Part shown: piece after piece, positions 1 to 9,100 of the stretch | Layout: the number at the start of each line of letters is the position of its first letter | How positions within the stretch are numbered: position 1 is the stretch's first letter | From: Paraglomus occultum | Taxonomy: Eukaryota > Glomeromycota > Glomeromycetes > Paraglomerales > Paraglomeraceae | Direction of reading: 5' to 3' | DNA: 17,555 nucleotides | Assembly: GCA_910592205.1 (NCBI GenBank) | Contig: CAJVPJ010000751.1 | Coordinates: 1 to 17,555, forward strand | Program-made: the position numbers and the translations under genes | Notes under the pieces: generated by a model | What the model saw: the letters and a program-made list of their open reading frames with translations, nothing else | Database searches by the model: none | Told to the model about the DNA's origin: nothing

Positions 1-795
1 CGAAAAGAAGAAAAAGAAGATAAATTATGTGGCACTCGAGCGGGAAAAGTTTATGAAATCAGGCAAGGCTTCAATAGGCAAAAGAAAAAAGAAATCAGAA
101 GCAGATGTAAGTTTACCAAATATTTAAGTTAAAAAAAGTATGATTGATGTAATCCTTTTCATACCCTATTTTAATTCCACACTTAGATATTGGAACGCCT
201 GCGAGGCTTCCAAGAAAAACTACACACCGTTGTCGCCGAGGACACTGTAATATTACCCTTACAGCCAGACGATACAGAACTGTGTTCTCTTCATTCCGTT
301 CCTAATTGTCTCTCATGTCGCGACACGTTTGGTCAATCAAAAGCTACTGATACCGACGAAGGATGGCTATCACACAAACTTGTCTTTGAGAAAGATTACA
401 AGGGAAAAGATCTAATGCAGAGGAGAGATGACCCTAACGATTATGTTGTAATAGATCCTTTAGAGCGAAAGAAACAGGCCATAGAAGAACAGCGCGAGAA
501 GAGGGCACAAAGAAACGATATTGGGGAGGCCTTCCAACGTAGGAATCAAGACAGTCATAGGGAGAGGGAGAGGGATAGGGATAGGGATTGGGAGAGGGAT
601 AGGGATAGGGATTGGGATAGGGATAGCGAGAGGCGTGGGGACAGGGGTAGGGAAAATCGAAAGAGAGATGAATATAGTGACAGAGACAGAGACAGAGATA
701 GAGACAGAGATAGAGACAGGGATAGAGGTAGGGATAGAGATAGGGATAGGGATAGAGATAGATACAGCAAGCGACGTGATGACAGGCGTCGTTAA
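1..795 (+). CDS. cwc27: Spliceosome-associated cyclophilin CWC27, C-terminal part (partial at window start)
   Basis: This is the 3' end of a gene whose peptidyl-prolyl isomerase domain lies upstream of the window. Two exons are visible, 2-106 and 187-795, joined in phase 0 across a GTAAGT...TTAG intron. The translated tail begins with a basic stretch (VALEREKFMKSGKAS), then ILERLRGFQEKL, then a fungal-type Cys motif (CSLHSVPNCLSC). After that come the CWC27 hallmark DEGWLSHKLVFEKD and a VIDPLERKK motif. CWC27 is a cyclophilin-like subunit of the activated spliceosome (Bact complex), where it partners CWC22; this is family knowledge. The end is unusual: about 85 residues of Arg-Asp/Arg-Glu dipeptides, stopping at TAA 793-795. 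Identification rests on recognised C-terminal motifs only, since the catalytic domain is not visible. Confidence 0.88.
559..763 (+). repeat. Degenerate AGGGAT/AGAGAT hexamer array coding an RD/RE tail
   Basis: A purine-only array of AGGGAT, AGAGAC and AGAGAT units lies inside the last CWC27 exon and translates as repeated Arg-Asp with some Arg-Glu and Trp-Asp. Because the unit is six bases long, gain or loss of units keeps the frame. It resembles the RD/RE regions of U1-70K and other splicing proteins. The opposite strand reads Leu-Ser repeats, which are an artefact. Confidence 0.9.
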
Positions 796-895
796 TTTAG
801 CTATCGATTTTATTCGTTTAATGAAAAGAGATATCAGTTAATTTTTGTATATTGGAATTTGATTATTGTACAAAAGTCACGTGAATTCAACGTAT

Positions 896-1653
896 TCAAG
901 CAATGTATTTGTAGCCGTATCTTATGGCCGATAGCAAGCTGAACGACGAATAAAATGAAATAAAATAAGAACTGATGCATAATAGCAATGGTCACGGGAT
1001 ATACTAGTCATGTACTGACCTCAAGACAGCAACCAATCCAGCTGGCATGAACTTTCCACTTCTCGCAAAACGCGTACCCATCACAACCAATAAACTTAGA
1101 GAGATAACTGTATGTAATTATGTTAATACTAGATTCAATCCGAGATCAGTTTATTTATAGAAGAAGCCAAAATTGAATTCACCTAGAGCCAATCCTACAT
1201 TTCTCGAGTTAAGACTGACACGATATGCCGAGAATCCCTGCAAGGCAAATCAAACTTAATTGGAGAAGTAATCAAACAAGAAAACTTGATAAAATTCGTA
1301 CCGCCAATCCGCCGAAAGTTAATCCTGCAAGTAAGGATGCTACACTTCCTATTGTCGATAGTTATACGCCATAAGAACATCTGTTTTCAATAAAATACAG
1401 GTATCGAGACTATACCATACTTACCAGCTCTGACAATAACCAAACGTAATGATGTAGAATTTGTTAGAACTAGCTATCCCTCTCACGATTTAACGGATTT
1501 CCCATGCCATGCTCACCTCGCATATCCAAAGATTCCGCCCACAGTGATTGTCTATAAACAAGAGACATGTTTGCAAGCTGCGTCTGATGGATAGAGCGCA
1601 AACATTAGTCGACCACTCACCAAGGCATACGCATATCCCCAATAATCGGTCAT
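896..1653 (-). CDS. TMEM14-family small membrane protein, 7 exons
   Basis: A 101-aa protein is assembled from seven exons on the minus strand: 1621-1653, 1517-1551, 1425-1429, 1302-1348, 1183-1237, 1020-1107 and 896-938 (stop TGA 896-898). All introns are GT-AG, 64-87 nt, and the lengths sum to 306 nt in frame. The protein starts MTDYWGYAYAL, continues with a GIFGYARAGSVASLLAG segment, then GFSAYR, then RSGKFMPAGLVA, and ends YGYKYIA. These are the conserved TMEM14 landmarks (glycine-rich helices, the AGS turn, SGKFMPAG). The family sits in mitochondrial or organellar inner membranes in animals (TMEM14C, porphyrin transport) and is poorly characterised in fungi. The four predicted hydrophobic segments and length match the family. 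Exon 3 is only 5 nt. It is divergent from ATG14, with 177 bp between start codons, and convergent with CWC27, with 100 bp between stops. Confidence 0.88.
1425..1429 (-). other. 5-nt microexon of the TMEM14 gene (AGCTG)
   Basis: On the minus strand the bases read TCAG, then AGCTG, then GTAAGT, so the 5 nt are bounded by a good acceptor and a near-perfect donor. Joining exon 2 (ending GCGAG) directly to exon 4 (starting GAAGTG) loses the TMEM14 frame. Inserting AGCTG restores it and yields the conserved Arg-Ala-Gly-Ser turn. The flanking introns are 87 nt and 76 nt. Confidence 0.85.
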
Positions 1654-1830
1654 TGTCTGTTGATTTACCAAGCTATTCAAAGACTGCGGCGGTGTTAGTT
1701 GAATGAATATACAATGACCACGTGAGCACACATAGCTTATGGCATGTGAGACAAAATTCACGAATAAATATAGCGCAGTTAATTATCCCCTTTTCGATTA
1801 CTTACTTCCCAAATATCCATTATTACCAAC
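1654..1830. promoter_or_regulatory. Shared divergent promoter of TMEM14 and ATG14, with an E-box
   Basis: Only 177 bp separate the two divergent start codons (1653 on minus, 1831 on plus), so the promoters must overlap. A palindromic CACGTG E-box sits at 1719-1724 within GACCACGTGAGC. bHLH factors bind such sites, and autophagy genes in animals use related CLEAR motifs; its use here is inference. No clear TATA box was identified. Confidence 0.4.
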
Positions 1831-3588
1831 ATGGACTGCGAGATCTGCCATAGCTATCAACGAAAGTTTTATTGTATCAACTGTTTACGAGAAAGGTAAC
1901 CTTATGATAAAGTCTTCGAGGATATACAGTAAATACTGACACATTCTCTTAACCGATAGACTACGAGCACACCATGTTAATATGAAACAAATCACACAGG
2001 ATAAGCAAAAGTATGTAGACCGGGCTAATAAGCTAGTAAACAATGGGCTACGAGATCAACTGAAAATTATAGCAGAAAAGCACGCGAGAACTCAGAATAT
2101 AAAGAGAGTAATGAGAGAGACTGAGCGGCTGCGCGAGGAGATAGTACGAGGTAGTGAATCAAACATGTTACCTTTTGCAATTGATTAAATCAGTCATCCG
2201 AGTTTACTGACAAGCAGTTTGAAAACTTTGCGCGTTTGCGCTATTTCAATGATCATAATTTTATGTGTCCGTCAATGTCGATCAAGACGGTCAGGAAATC
2301 GAGATGCTAAAAAAGTCCATAGCAACTCGCAAAGCAGTTCTCCAGAAATCTCTGGCATGCTTCGCTAACCTCAAGGCCAATCAAAAGGCAGCTATTATTA
2401 AAGACATTGCTGAGACTAGAGAACGATCGCACAATAAACACCAGACGCTTATGCATTCTCGAAGAGTTTTAATAGCAGAACTCGTGTCTCTGTTTGATTT
2501 AAAACGGATAAATGGACCACAAGACCATTACTCTGAGGTACGAGAGAACGGCGCGGCTGTAATAGCCAAGGAAAACGACATAATACAATCGCCCAATGGA
2601 AATGCTGACGATGACGCTGAATATTCAATAGCGGGGATGACATTGCCAAAGAAAGGAAATTTCCAAAGTAAATTTTGCTTGATATTCAAAAGTTGAAGTT
2701 AATGAGATTGTTAAGGATGAGTTGTAAATATCAACTTTTCATGGTTCATAGAGTATCCAATGGAGGATATAAACACAACAGTCGGTTATGTAATACATAT
2801 GCTGCAATTAATAGCGTATTATTTGGGTGTGAAGCTTCCCTATCGCTTGCTGCGAGATAAAGGATCTTTACCATACGCTACCGGATCATTTTCTGGTATG
2901 ACAGGCGGGTATGTTAACAAGTGAAAATATTGCATCAAATATTCGCAGTAAAGAGTTTTCGGTTGTATGGATTCATGACTAATGATGTTATTGTTACTGC
3001 GGTCAAACTAACCTGATAACAGGAGACGACCTCTTCATCTGGATGGATCGAACGTCGACACGTTTACCAAAGGGTTGGCAATGTTGAATTATGACATTGC
3101 CTATTTATGTCGAACACAAGGAGTCGATATTGCCTTTCATAAGGTGCCAAATACCCTACAAAATCTATATCTTTGTTGCAACGCGGCTGGGCTAGGAAGG
3201 TAGGAATAATGATGATACTGACGAATAGGGAGCGATAATAACTGATTATATTGACAATGTCGATTAACCATTACAAGAGCGTTTAATAATCATAACAGTA
3301 TATTTCTATTTTTATTGTAACTTGATACTCATCGTTAACATTCTATTTAGGTCTTCTCACTTAACAACTTATCAGAATATACCCGATCAGTCGTTTGGAT
3401 TGGATTACACATCTCTCGTGAAAGCGATGTTTGCTTTAAGAGATGGGCAAGATGGAATAAATAATTACAGCATGCATGATACGGCAATACATGACAACTA
3501 CTTCCATGATGCCGATGATGATGATGATGACATGGATGATGGAAACGAAACGTGGGATTTGGTAGAAATCGATAGAAATATTGGGTAG
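1831..3588 (+). CDS. atg14: Autophagy protein ATG14 / UVRAG-type subunit of the PI3-kinase complex
   Basis: Six exons give 402 aa in one frame: 1831-1895, 1960-2150, 2287-2667, 2752-2908, 3023-3199 and 3351-3588. The N-terminus starts MDCEICHSYQRKFYCINC, a paired CxxC zinc-type motif like that of ATG14/Barkor. A charged coiled coil follows. Then comes the family core: HSRRVLIAELVSLF, EYSIAGMTLP, a YYLGVKLPYRL segment, and FTKGLAMLNYDIAYLC near the C-terminal third. The tail is acidic, with seven Asp around a Met, ending WDLVEIDRNIG. ATG14 directs the Vps34-Vps15-Atg6 lipid kinase to autophagosome formation sites; UVRAG/Vps38 is the endosomal counterpart. The Cys motif favours ATG14. The second intron boundary is the least certain: donor GTAGTG at 2151 with acceptor ending 2286 keeps frame, and donor 2144 with acceptor ending 2294 would too. 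Confidence 0.85.
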
Positions 3589-3721
3589 GTTCGCAGGTTA
3601 CTTATTAACATTGTATACTAAGAAATTGTATATTAGAGTGAATTTATAAATCGACTAATTCGTTATTAGAACAAATGCCATTTCATTCTTTAATTGATAG
3701 AGAATGATTTTAAGAAACCAA

Positions 3722-4459
3722 TTATAGCCGTTCGATGTCTTGTATACCAGTGACAGATTGCATACCAGGATAGTACGGTCCTGGTTGCTGCTGTGGTGGT
3801 TGCTGTGATGGTGGCTGTTGCGCCTGAGTCGGTTGAAACGAAGGGCTCACGCCGTGACCATCTTCGTCTTTCTCTTTCGTGCCTGCAGACGATCGCTCTA
3901 GTTTAACAGTCTATTGGCCACCAAATGAAAATCGTCAACCAGTCATATTTGACGCTTGTTAATCACAAACAAATAATGATCCATTAGTCTAACACAAACA
4001 TACCTCTCGATATTTCGCTAAATAAATCTTTAAAACATCAGCATAATTCTCGAAACCTAATGATTGCATTGCCCACAAAATGTCTTCGCCATTTATAGTT
4101 TTCCTTTTCTCCTGCTGACAGCGATCGCTAGCCGTAACAACAAGACCGTGGTCAAGGACGTAATAGCACGTATTTCGACTAATAAATAGTAACTTTCGCT
4201 GCGAAACTCGAATTTAGCAAAAACACGTGTACTCTTTGGTAAAATATATGGCACGAGGTTATATTAAAGGATATTCGCTTGTTATAAAGGAAATAAATTC
4301 AGATACACACTCCTGAACGCATTCCTTTGCTTCTTTGGCAATCTTTGCGTTCTCCGGTAAGGCACGTTTCATAATACGTGCCACGTTAGCTATTGGCAAG
4401 AACCGGTCTTGTTCTTTGAAATCTTCAGTATCATCGTTTGAGGGATGACCTTCCGACAT
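3722..4459 (-). CDS. hap3: NF-YB / HAP3, histone-fold subunit of the CCAAT-binding factor
   Basis: Three exons (4275-4459, 4004-4133, 3722-3910) encode 167 aa. After a short N-terminus ([14 protein letters not shown]) the histone-fold core is almost canonical: [17 protein letters not shown], then [18 protein letters not shown], then [19 protein letters not shown], then [12 protein letters not shown] and YLAKYRE. The C-terminal exon is Gln/Pro-rich ([17 protein letters not shown]). NF-YB pairs with NF-YC and NF-YA to bind CCAAT promoters in the nucleus. The ATG at 4459 is chosen because sequence upstream in the same frame does not look coding. Intron 1 has no GT donor and fits a minor-spliceosome AT-AC intron exactly at the ITSE/ASDRC position; intron 2 is ordinary (GTATGT...ATAG). 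It is convergent with ATG14, with 133 bp between stops. Confidence 0.93.
4134..4274 (-). other. Putative U12-type AT-AC intron in NF-YB
   Basis: The 141-nt intron begins ATATCCTTT, which is the U12 5' splice-site consensus base for base. It has TCCTTGAC (plus-strand 4151-4158), matching the U12 branch consensus TCCTTRAY. It ends in AC, 18 nt after the branch adenosine. Splicing joins GA to G and rebuilds the invariant Glu of ITSEASDRC. No GT lies where a U2-type donor is needed; reading through gives EYPLI and a stop. Confidence 0.85.
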
Positions 4460-6020
4460 GGTGGGTTTTAAACAAGGATGAGATGAGGGTGTCTTTAACA
4501 GGAACCCGTGTGAGTAGGAGGTTGGTATCTTATTATTCCAGAGATCAAAGAAGGCAGGGGAGGAAATTAACGCAAAAGCCGTTGCCAAAGTCGTTGCTCC
4601 TGTATCTCCAATCTGATGTGTCTTGTAAACAAGTCAGAGGAGTTTGATTTCTAGAGACCCGTCGTCTATTCCATTGATCAACCGGGTAACACAGTTATAC
4701 AAAAGCGGAAATTAAAACTAGTACAAGTTTAGCCCATCGGCGGACAATTTTGAAGTCGTCGTACTCGATTAGTATAATAATAGTGATTATGCTCCGGATA
4801 CGTGCGTGCATCCGGACAAAATGAACAAGGCGTTATATTTAATATAGTATTTGTACTAATACATTCGTGGAATTGCAGTCTTGTTCTGGATTTATTTCAT
4901 ACTGCATGGAATTCTGAAAGCATCCATCGTGATTTGTTGGTTAGATCCAAATCACTTCTTCGTATTCGGGGATTCTTATAAAGAGTGCAACAAGTTAATT
5001 AATTAGATGTGAGTATAGATGAAATCATGGGCACTCGAAACGCCAGCAAAACGTTGCATGTCAATCGTACTTTCGTTAAAGATGAAGTAGGATATTGCGT
5101 TGATTTTATTGGCCAAATAAATTCCTAATTCACTTTAATGTTGAACTATATTGCATATATGTCTTGATTATTTTATCGTCGTAAATTCTCCTTGTTCTTT
5201 GATACTTGCTTCTTCTTGTACTTGGAGCCGCAATCTTTTACCGTCCCTTGTTTTTACACTATCTCAGTTGTCTGCAATTATTTCAACTGTATTGCTATTA
5301 CTCATGAATCATAATCTTTCAGTACAAATCCATACATAGACATATAACGAGATAAAATTGTCTAATATAATTAAGTGAAACAAATGAGGCTACGTTTATT
5401 ATTATATAAGTTGCTGGAACAAACAAATAATATTATGAACCAGAAGTCATAATAATAGTATGGCTTTACCCGGTATATTTTTAAAAACTGACCGCTAATA
5501 TTCTCTTTCATATAGGTTACCAATCAGAATTTAAAATATGGTCTGCATGAATGATTACAAATATTTGAACCTGGGTTAGTTTTTATATGACCAGTGATAA
5601 GCAAAACTCAAACGTGGAAACAAAAACGCGTAAAAAAAGCCACGTAACTTTGAGCTTTATTGGTAGTCAAACCAGCACACTTGCAACAATAATATTGTTC
5701 AGGGTAATCCGTTCGTTTAACATCAATAATATCCTGTATATCAAATGTACAGTGTATGAAAAAACCTCCCTTTTTTGGCAAGAGAAAAAGAAATAGTATG
5801 TTTGCTTGCGACGGATAATGTGTGCCAAACTTTACGTTAAAACATACCCAGGAGGATGTTCAGGTAAAATAATTTCACGTTTATTTACTATGTCAATCTT
5901 GGACAAAACTTTGGCAATCAAATTGTCGATAAACAATTTGATATTCTTCTTTTTATGAACACGGTACTGATCTCAATTGCCTTGATTATGATTGTACTTG
6001 TACTACGATGCATTATGTAT
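4460..6020. other. Intergenic stretch between NF-YB and POL1, no confident gene
   Basis: About 1.6 kb hold the 5' region of NF-YB and no gene I recognise. Several minus-strand frames stay open for 40-65 codons at 5010-5130, 5583-5769 and 5848-5970, but no chain of splice sites joins them convincingly. An ACGCGT box (5626-5631, MluI cell-cycle box core) lies about 500 bp upstream of POL1. No tRNA-like B box or transposon end was noticed. Confidence 0.5.
5521..5970 (-). CDS. Doubtful spliced small gene, unrecognised
   Basis: Three exon-like pieces lie on the minus strand, divergent from POL1. The piece at 5848-5970 reads KLFIDNLIAKVLSKIDIVNK and ends EHPPG before a GTATGT donor. The piece at 5583-5769 contains DIQDIIDVKRTDYPEQYY, then CCKC. 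The piece at 5521-5570 reads VQIFVIIHADHILNSD between an acceptor (CTAACCCAG) and a GTAACC donor. The second and third can be joined in phase, but the first does not join the second in the same frame with the splice sites I can see. No domain is recognised. This may be chance open frames in AT-rich DNA or a decayed gene. Confidence 0.2.
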
Positions 6021-6078
6021 CACGTGTTAACATTCTAATCGTGTGCGCGTACGTTAACGTCAACGTTGCGCGTCAACG
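6021..6078 (+). promoter_or_regulatory. POL1 proximal promoter elements
   Basis: Within 120 bp upstream of the POL1 ATG there is a CACGTG E-box (6021-6026). There are also two copies of CGTCAACG (6058-6065 and 6071-6078), separated by TTGCG. The composite TTGCGCG resembles E2F/MBF-type S-phase elements. A cell-cycle role is expected for POL1 but is inferred only from resemblance. Confidence 0.3.
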
Positions 6079-6135
6079 ATAATTAATGCGTGTATATTTC
6101 TCCTATTACGAAGATTGCAAAAAGCCGTACTCAAC

Positions 6136-9100
6136 ATGTCCCCTGCTGGTCGACGTGAATACAGATCCAAGGACAAATTTGCTACTTTCCGTGAACTAAG
6201 AAGTGCGGGGGGTAATTCTCGCTTACATAAATATGAGGTGATATAAAGTGGTGAATACTAAGGAAACGAAGAATATAGAGACTGAACGTTTCACGAACTT
6301 AAAAACAGGTGCAAGACGACGACATTTATGATGAAGTCGATGAAGCTGAGTATCATGCCAAATTTCGAGATCGTGAATTTGAAGACGAATTTGTAGTCGA
6401 TGATGACGGCTCTGGCTACGTAGATTATGGACAAGATGATTTTGGAGAACCGTATTTTGAATCGTCTGATGAAGACGCAGAGCAAAAAGGTATTAGTATC
6501 TGTAATCATGCAAATACTAAAAATAATCCATCGATACTCATTTTTGCATGCCAATTCTTCTGAGACAGGCAAGAGAAGAAAAAAAACGAGTAAGGTAGTT
6601 AAATCTCCACCAAACAAGAAGTTAGAAACTTTCTTCGCAAACGCTGCGAATAAATCGACTAAACAGCAAGATAGAACTACCGAGGATGATATGTTTATGG
6701 TCAACCTGTTAACAAATCTGGATGGCATAGAGGGCACGCCAGAACAACCTGTTGATTTCTTCGCGAGCGCCACGAATAAATCAACTAAACAGCAAGATAT
6801 AACTACCGAGGATGACATGGTTATGGACAGTTTTTTAACAAATCTGGATGTCATGGAAAGTACGCCAGAAGAACCTGTTGAGCTTCGGCGGGTTGAGATC
6901 ACCCAAGATCAGGATTTCGATGCATCCGTTCAGGATGTCAAGCCAGACATCCTGAGCCAATCCGATAGCATTAAATTTTATTGGATTGATGCGCAAGAGA
7001 TTTCTGGCCTACTGTATATCTTTGGCAAGGTAAACGACAGCGTTTATACTGAAATTTTATTGCATCAGCCAATTAATATTTTGTAAATTTATCAACCCCA
7101 AACACTTTCAGGTTCAGGATAAATCTACCAACACGTTTGTCAGTTGTTGTGTAACAGTTAAGAATATTGAACGTAACCTCTTCATATTACCACGGAAGAA
7201 ACGATTTGATCGTTAGTTATTCTTATCTGTTGGATCGATTGATTCTCTAGACATTTGTCACGTTTATGAAATTAAATTTTTGATAAATTACAGGAGACGG
7301 TAATGAAACCGAAATTGAAGTGAACTTTGAAGATGTCATTGCAGAGTTTGATGGAATACGGTCCAAACACCAAATACGTAAATGGGGGGCGAAGCCTGTT
7401 ACTCGCAAGTATACCTTCGAGTTGCCGAATATTCCTTCCGAAACAGAATATTTAAAAGTCGTATATTCGTTCTCGCGTGAGTAAATCTTTACATCAATTG
7501 GTCAGTCTGTAGATACTTTTGGTCTCGTTTTTTTTTAACATCAATGTACGATATTACATCAACATAGAACCACAGCTCCCGAGTAACTTGACCGGCGAGA
7601 CTTTTAGCCACATATTTGGTACAAACACTTCTGCTTTGGAGCTATTCCTCATAAAAAGGAAAGTAATGGGCCCATGTTGGTTAGAAATAAAAAACGCTAC
7701 GCCTAGCGGCACCAACGTAAGTTTAAAGAATGTATTAATTTGATACGTAAAACTTTGTTAGTCATAAGGTTTGTCTTCTGTGTAGATTTCTTGGTGCAAG
7801 ACCGAAATAATAATCGAAAATCCAAAGGATATCGACATTCTTAAAGACACAAACGACTCGGCGTATCAAAATCCGCCACCAGTAACGATAATGTGTTTTA
7901 GTTTACGCACAATTATGAATCCGACAAAAAAAGTCAATGAAATCGTCATCGCGAGTGCACTTGTTTTTAGAAATGGTTCGTGTATGGGATTAATGATGTT
8001 CGGCAATTTATCGAGGCGATAATCACCAATTAATACGCGTCTTTTTTTTCAATAAATAGTCCCTATAGATACTGCCGACCCACCCGAAAAGATTCCGTCC
8101 ACTTATTTTACCGTGGTACGTCAACTGAGTCATACTCCATATCCGGTTGGATTTCATGACAATGCGCAGCAGCGTGGCATTAAATTAGAAATAACTAGAA
8201 CCGAAAGATCATTGTTGAATTACCTCATAGGTAAGTAACACTTACACTGTGTTTTCATGCGTCAAAAATCCAACCTTATTAATTTAATTCGTCTTCTAGC
8301 CATCATCCATCGAGTCGATCCGGATGTTCTAGTTGGACACAATTTTGTTGGGTTTGATCTTGACGTATTATTGCATCGGATGAAAGAACTCAAGATTGAT
8401 GGCTGGTCTAAGCTTGGACGTCTACGACGAACTACGTAAGAATTATTTAATGATAAGGTTAATTCTAAATATTGCCAACATACTGAGTCTTGACTTACTA
8501 CAAGATGGCCTAAACTACAAACTGGCGCTGGAGGGATGAGCGACTCGACATATATGGAGAAGGCGATCGTCAGTGGTCGCCTCATGTGTGACACTTACCT
8601 GAGCGCGAGGGTAATAAATTACTGATACGTTCTATTATACATGTGTGATTCAACTCAAATAACCATATTTCCTAATTAATATGTATTGACTCTGACATCA
8701 ACTTATTCTGCATCTTTTTCAGGATTTAATCAAGTCCAAAAATTATACGCTGACGGAATTGGCATCATCTCAATTGAAATTTAAACGCGAAGATATCGAA
8801 TTCTCCAAAATAGATACATACTTCCAAACTTCGGCTAACTTATTTTATGTCATCAAACATTGCGAGAATGATGCGTACCTTGCCGCTGCGTTGACATTTC
8901 GATTGCAAGTTCTTCCGTTATCTAAACAATTAACGAATTTAGCGGGCAATACCTGGTGAGCGGCAAATAGCTAGCAGAATTTTTATGACGGAAATACATC
9001 CCTAACTCTGCTAATATTCAGGGCGAGGACACTGATCGGAGGCAGAGCAGAACGAAATGAGAGCTTGCTGCTTCATGAATTTCATCGTAACAAATACATA

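Noticed and set aside
559-763. AGGGAT array as interstitial telomere repeat
   Set aside because: The unit is AGGGAT/AGAGAT rather than TTAGGG, and it lies in frame within a coding exon.
555-770. Minus-strand open frame of Leu-Ser repeats
   Set aside because: It is the antisense of the RD/RE hexamer array in CWC27; repetitive purine DNA leaves several frames open.
4125-4274. Reading the NF-YB first intron as AT-AG (acceptor CTAG) instead of AT-AC
   Set aside because: This would give ITSDDRC and lose the conserved Glu-Ala-Ser, whereas AT-AC restores ITSEASDRC exactly and fits the U12 branch spacing.
4460-4588. N-terminal extension of NF-YB starting [10 protein letters not shown]
   Set aside because: The extension is unlike NF-YB N-termini; the ATG at 4459 gives a normal short leader before the histone fold.
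6291-6902. 203-codon minus-strand open frame opposite POL1 exons 2-3
   Set aside because: It mirrors the duplicated, well-supported POL1 coding sequence and has no splice or family support.
7982-8068. Alternative POL1 intron 7 using the GTATGG donor and CTATAG acceptor
   Set aside because: It keeps frame, but the donor at 7976 with the acceptor ending 8059 gives [13 protein letters not shown], which fits the polymerase alpha family better.
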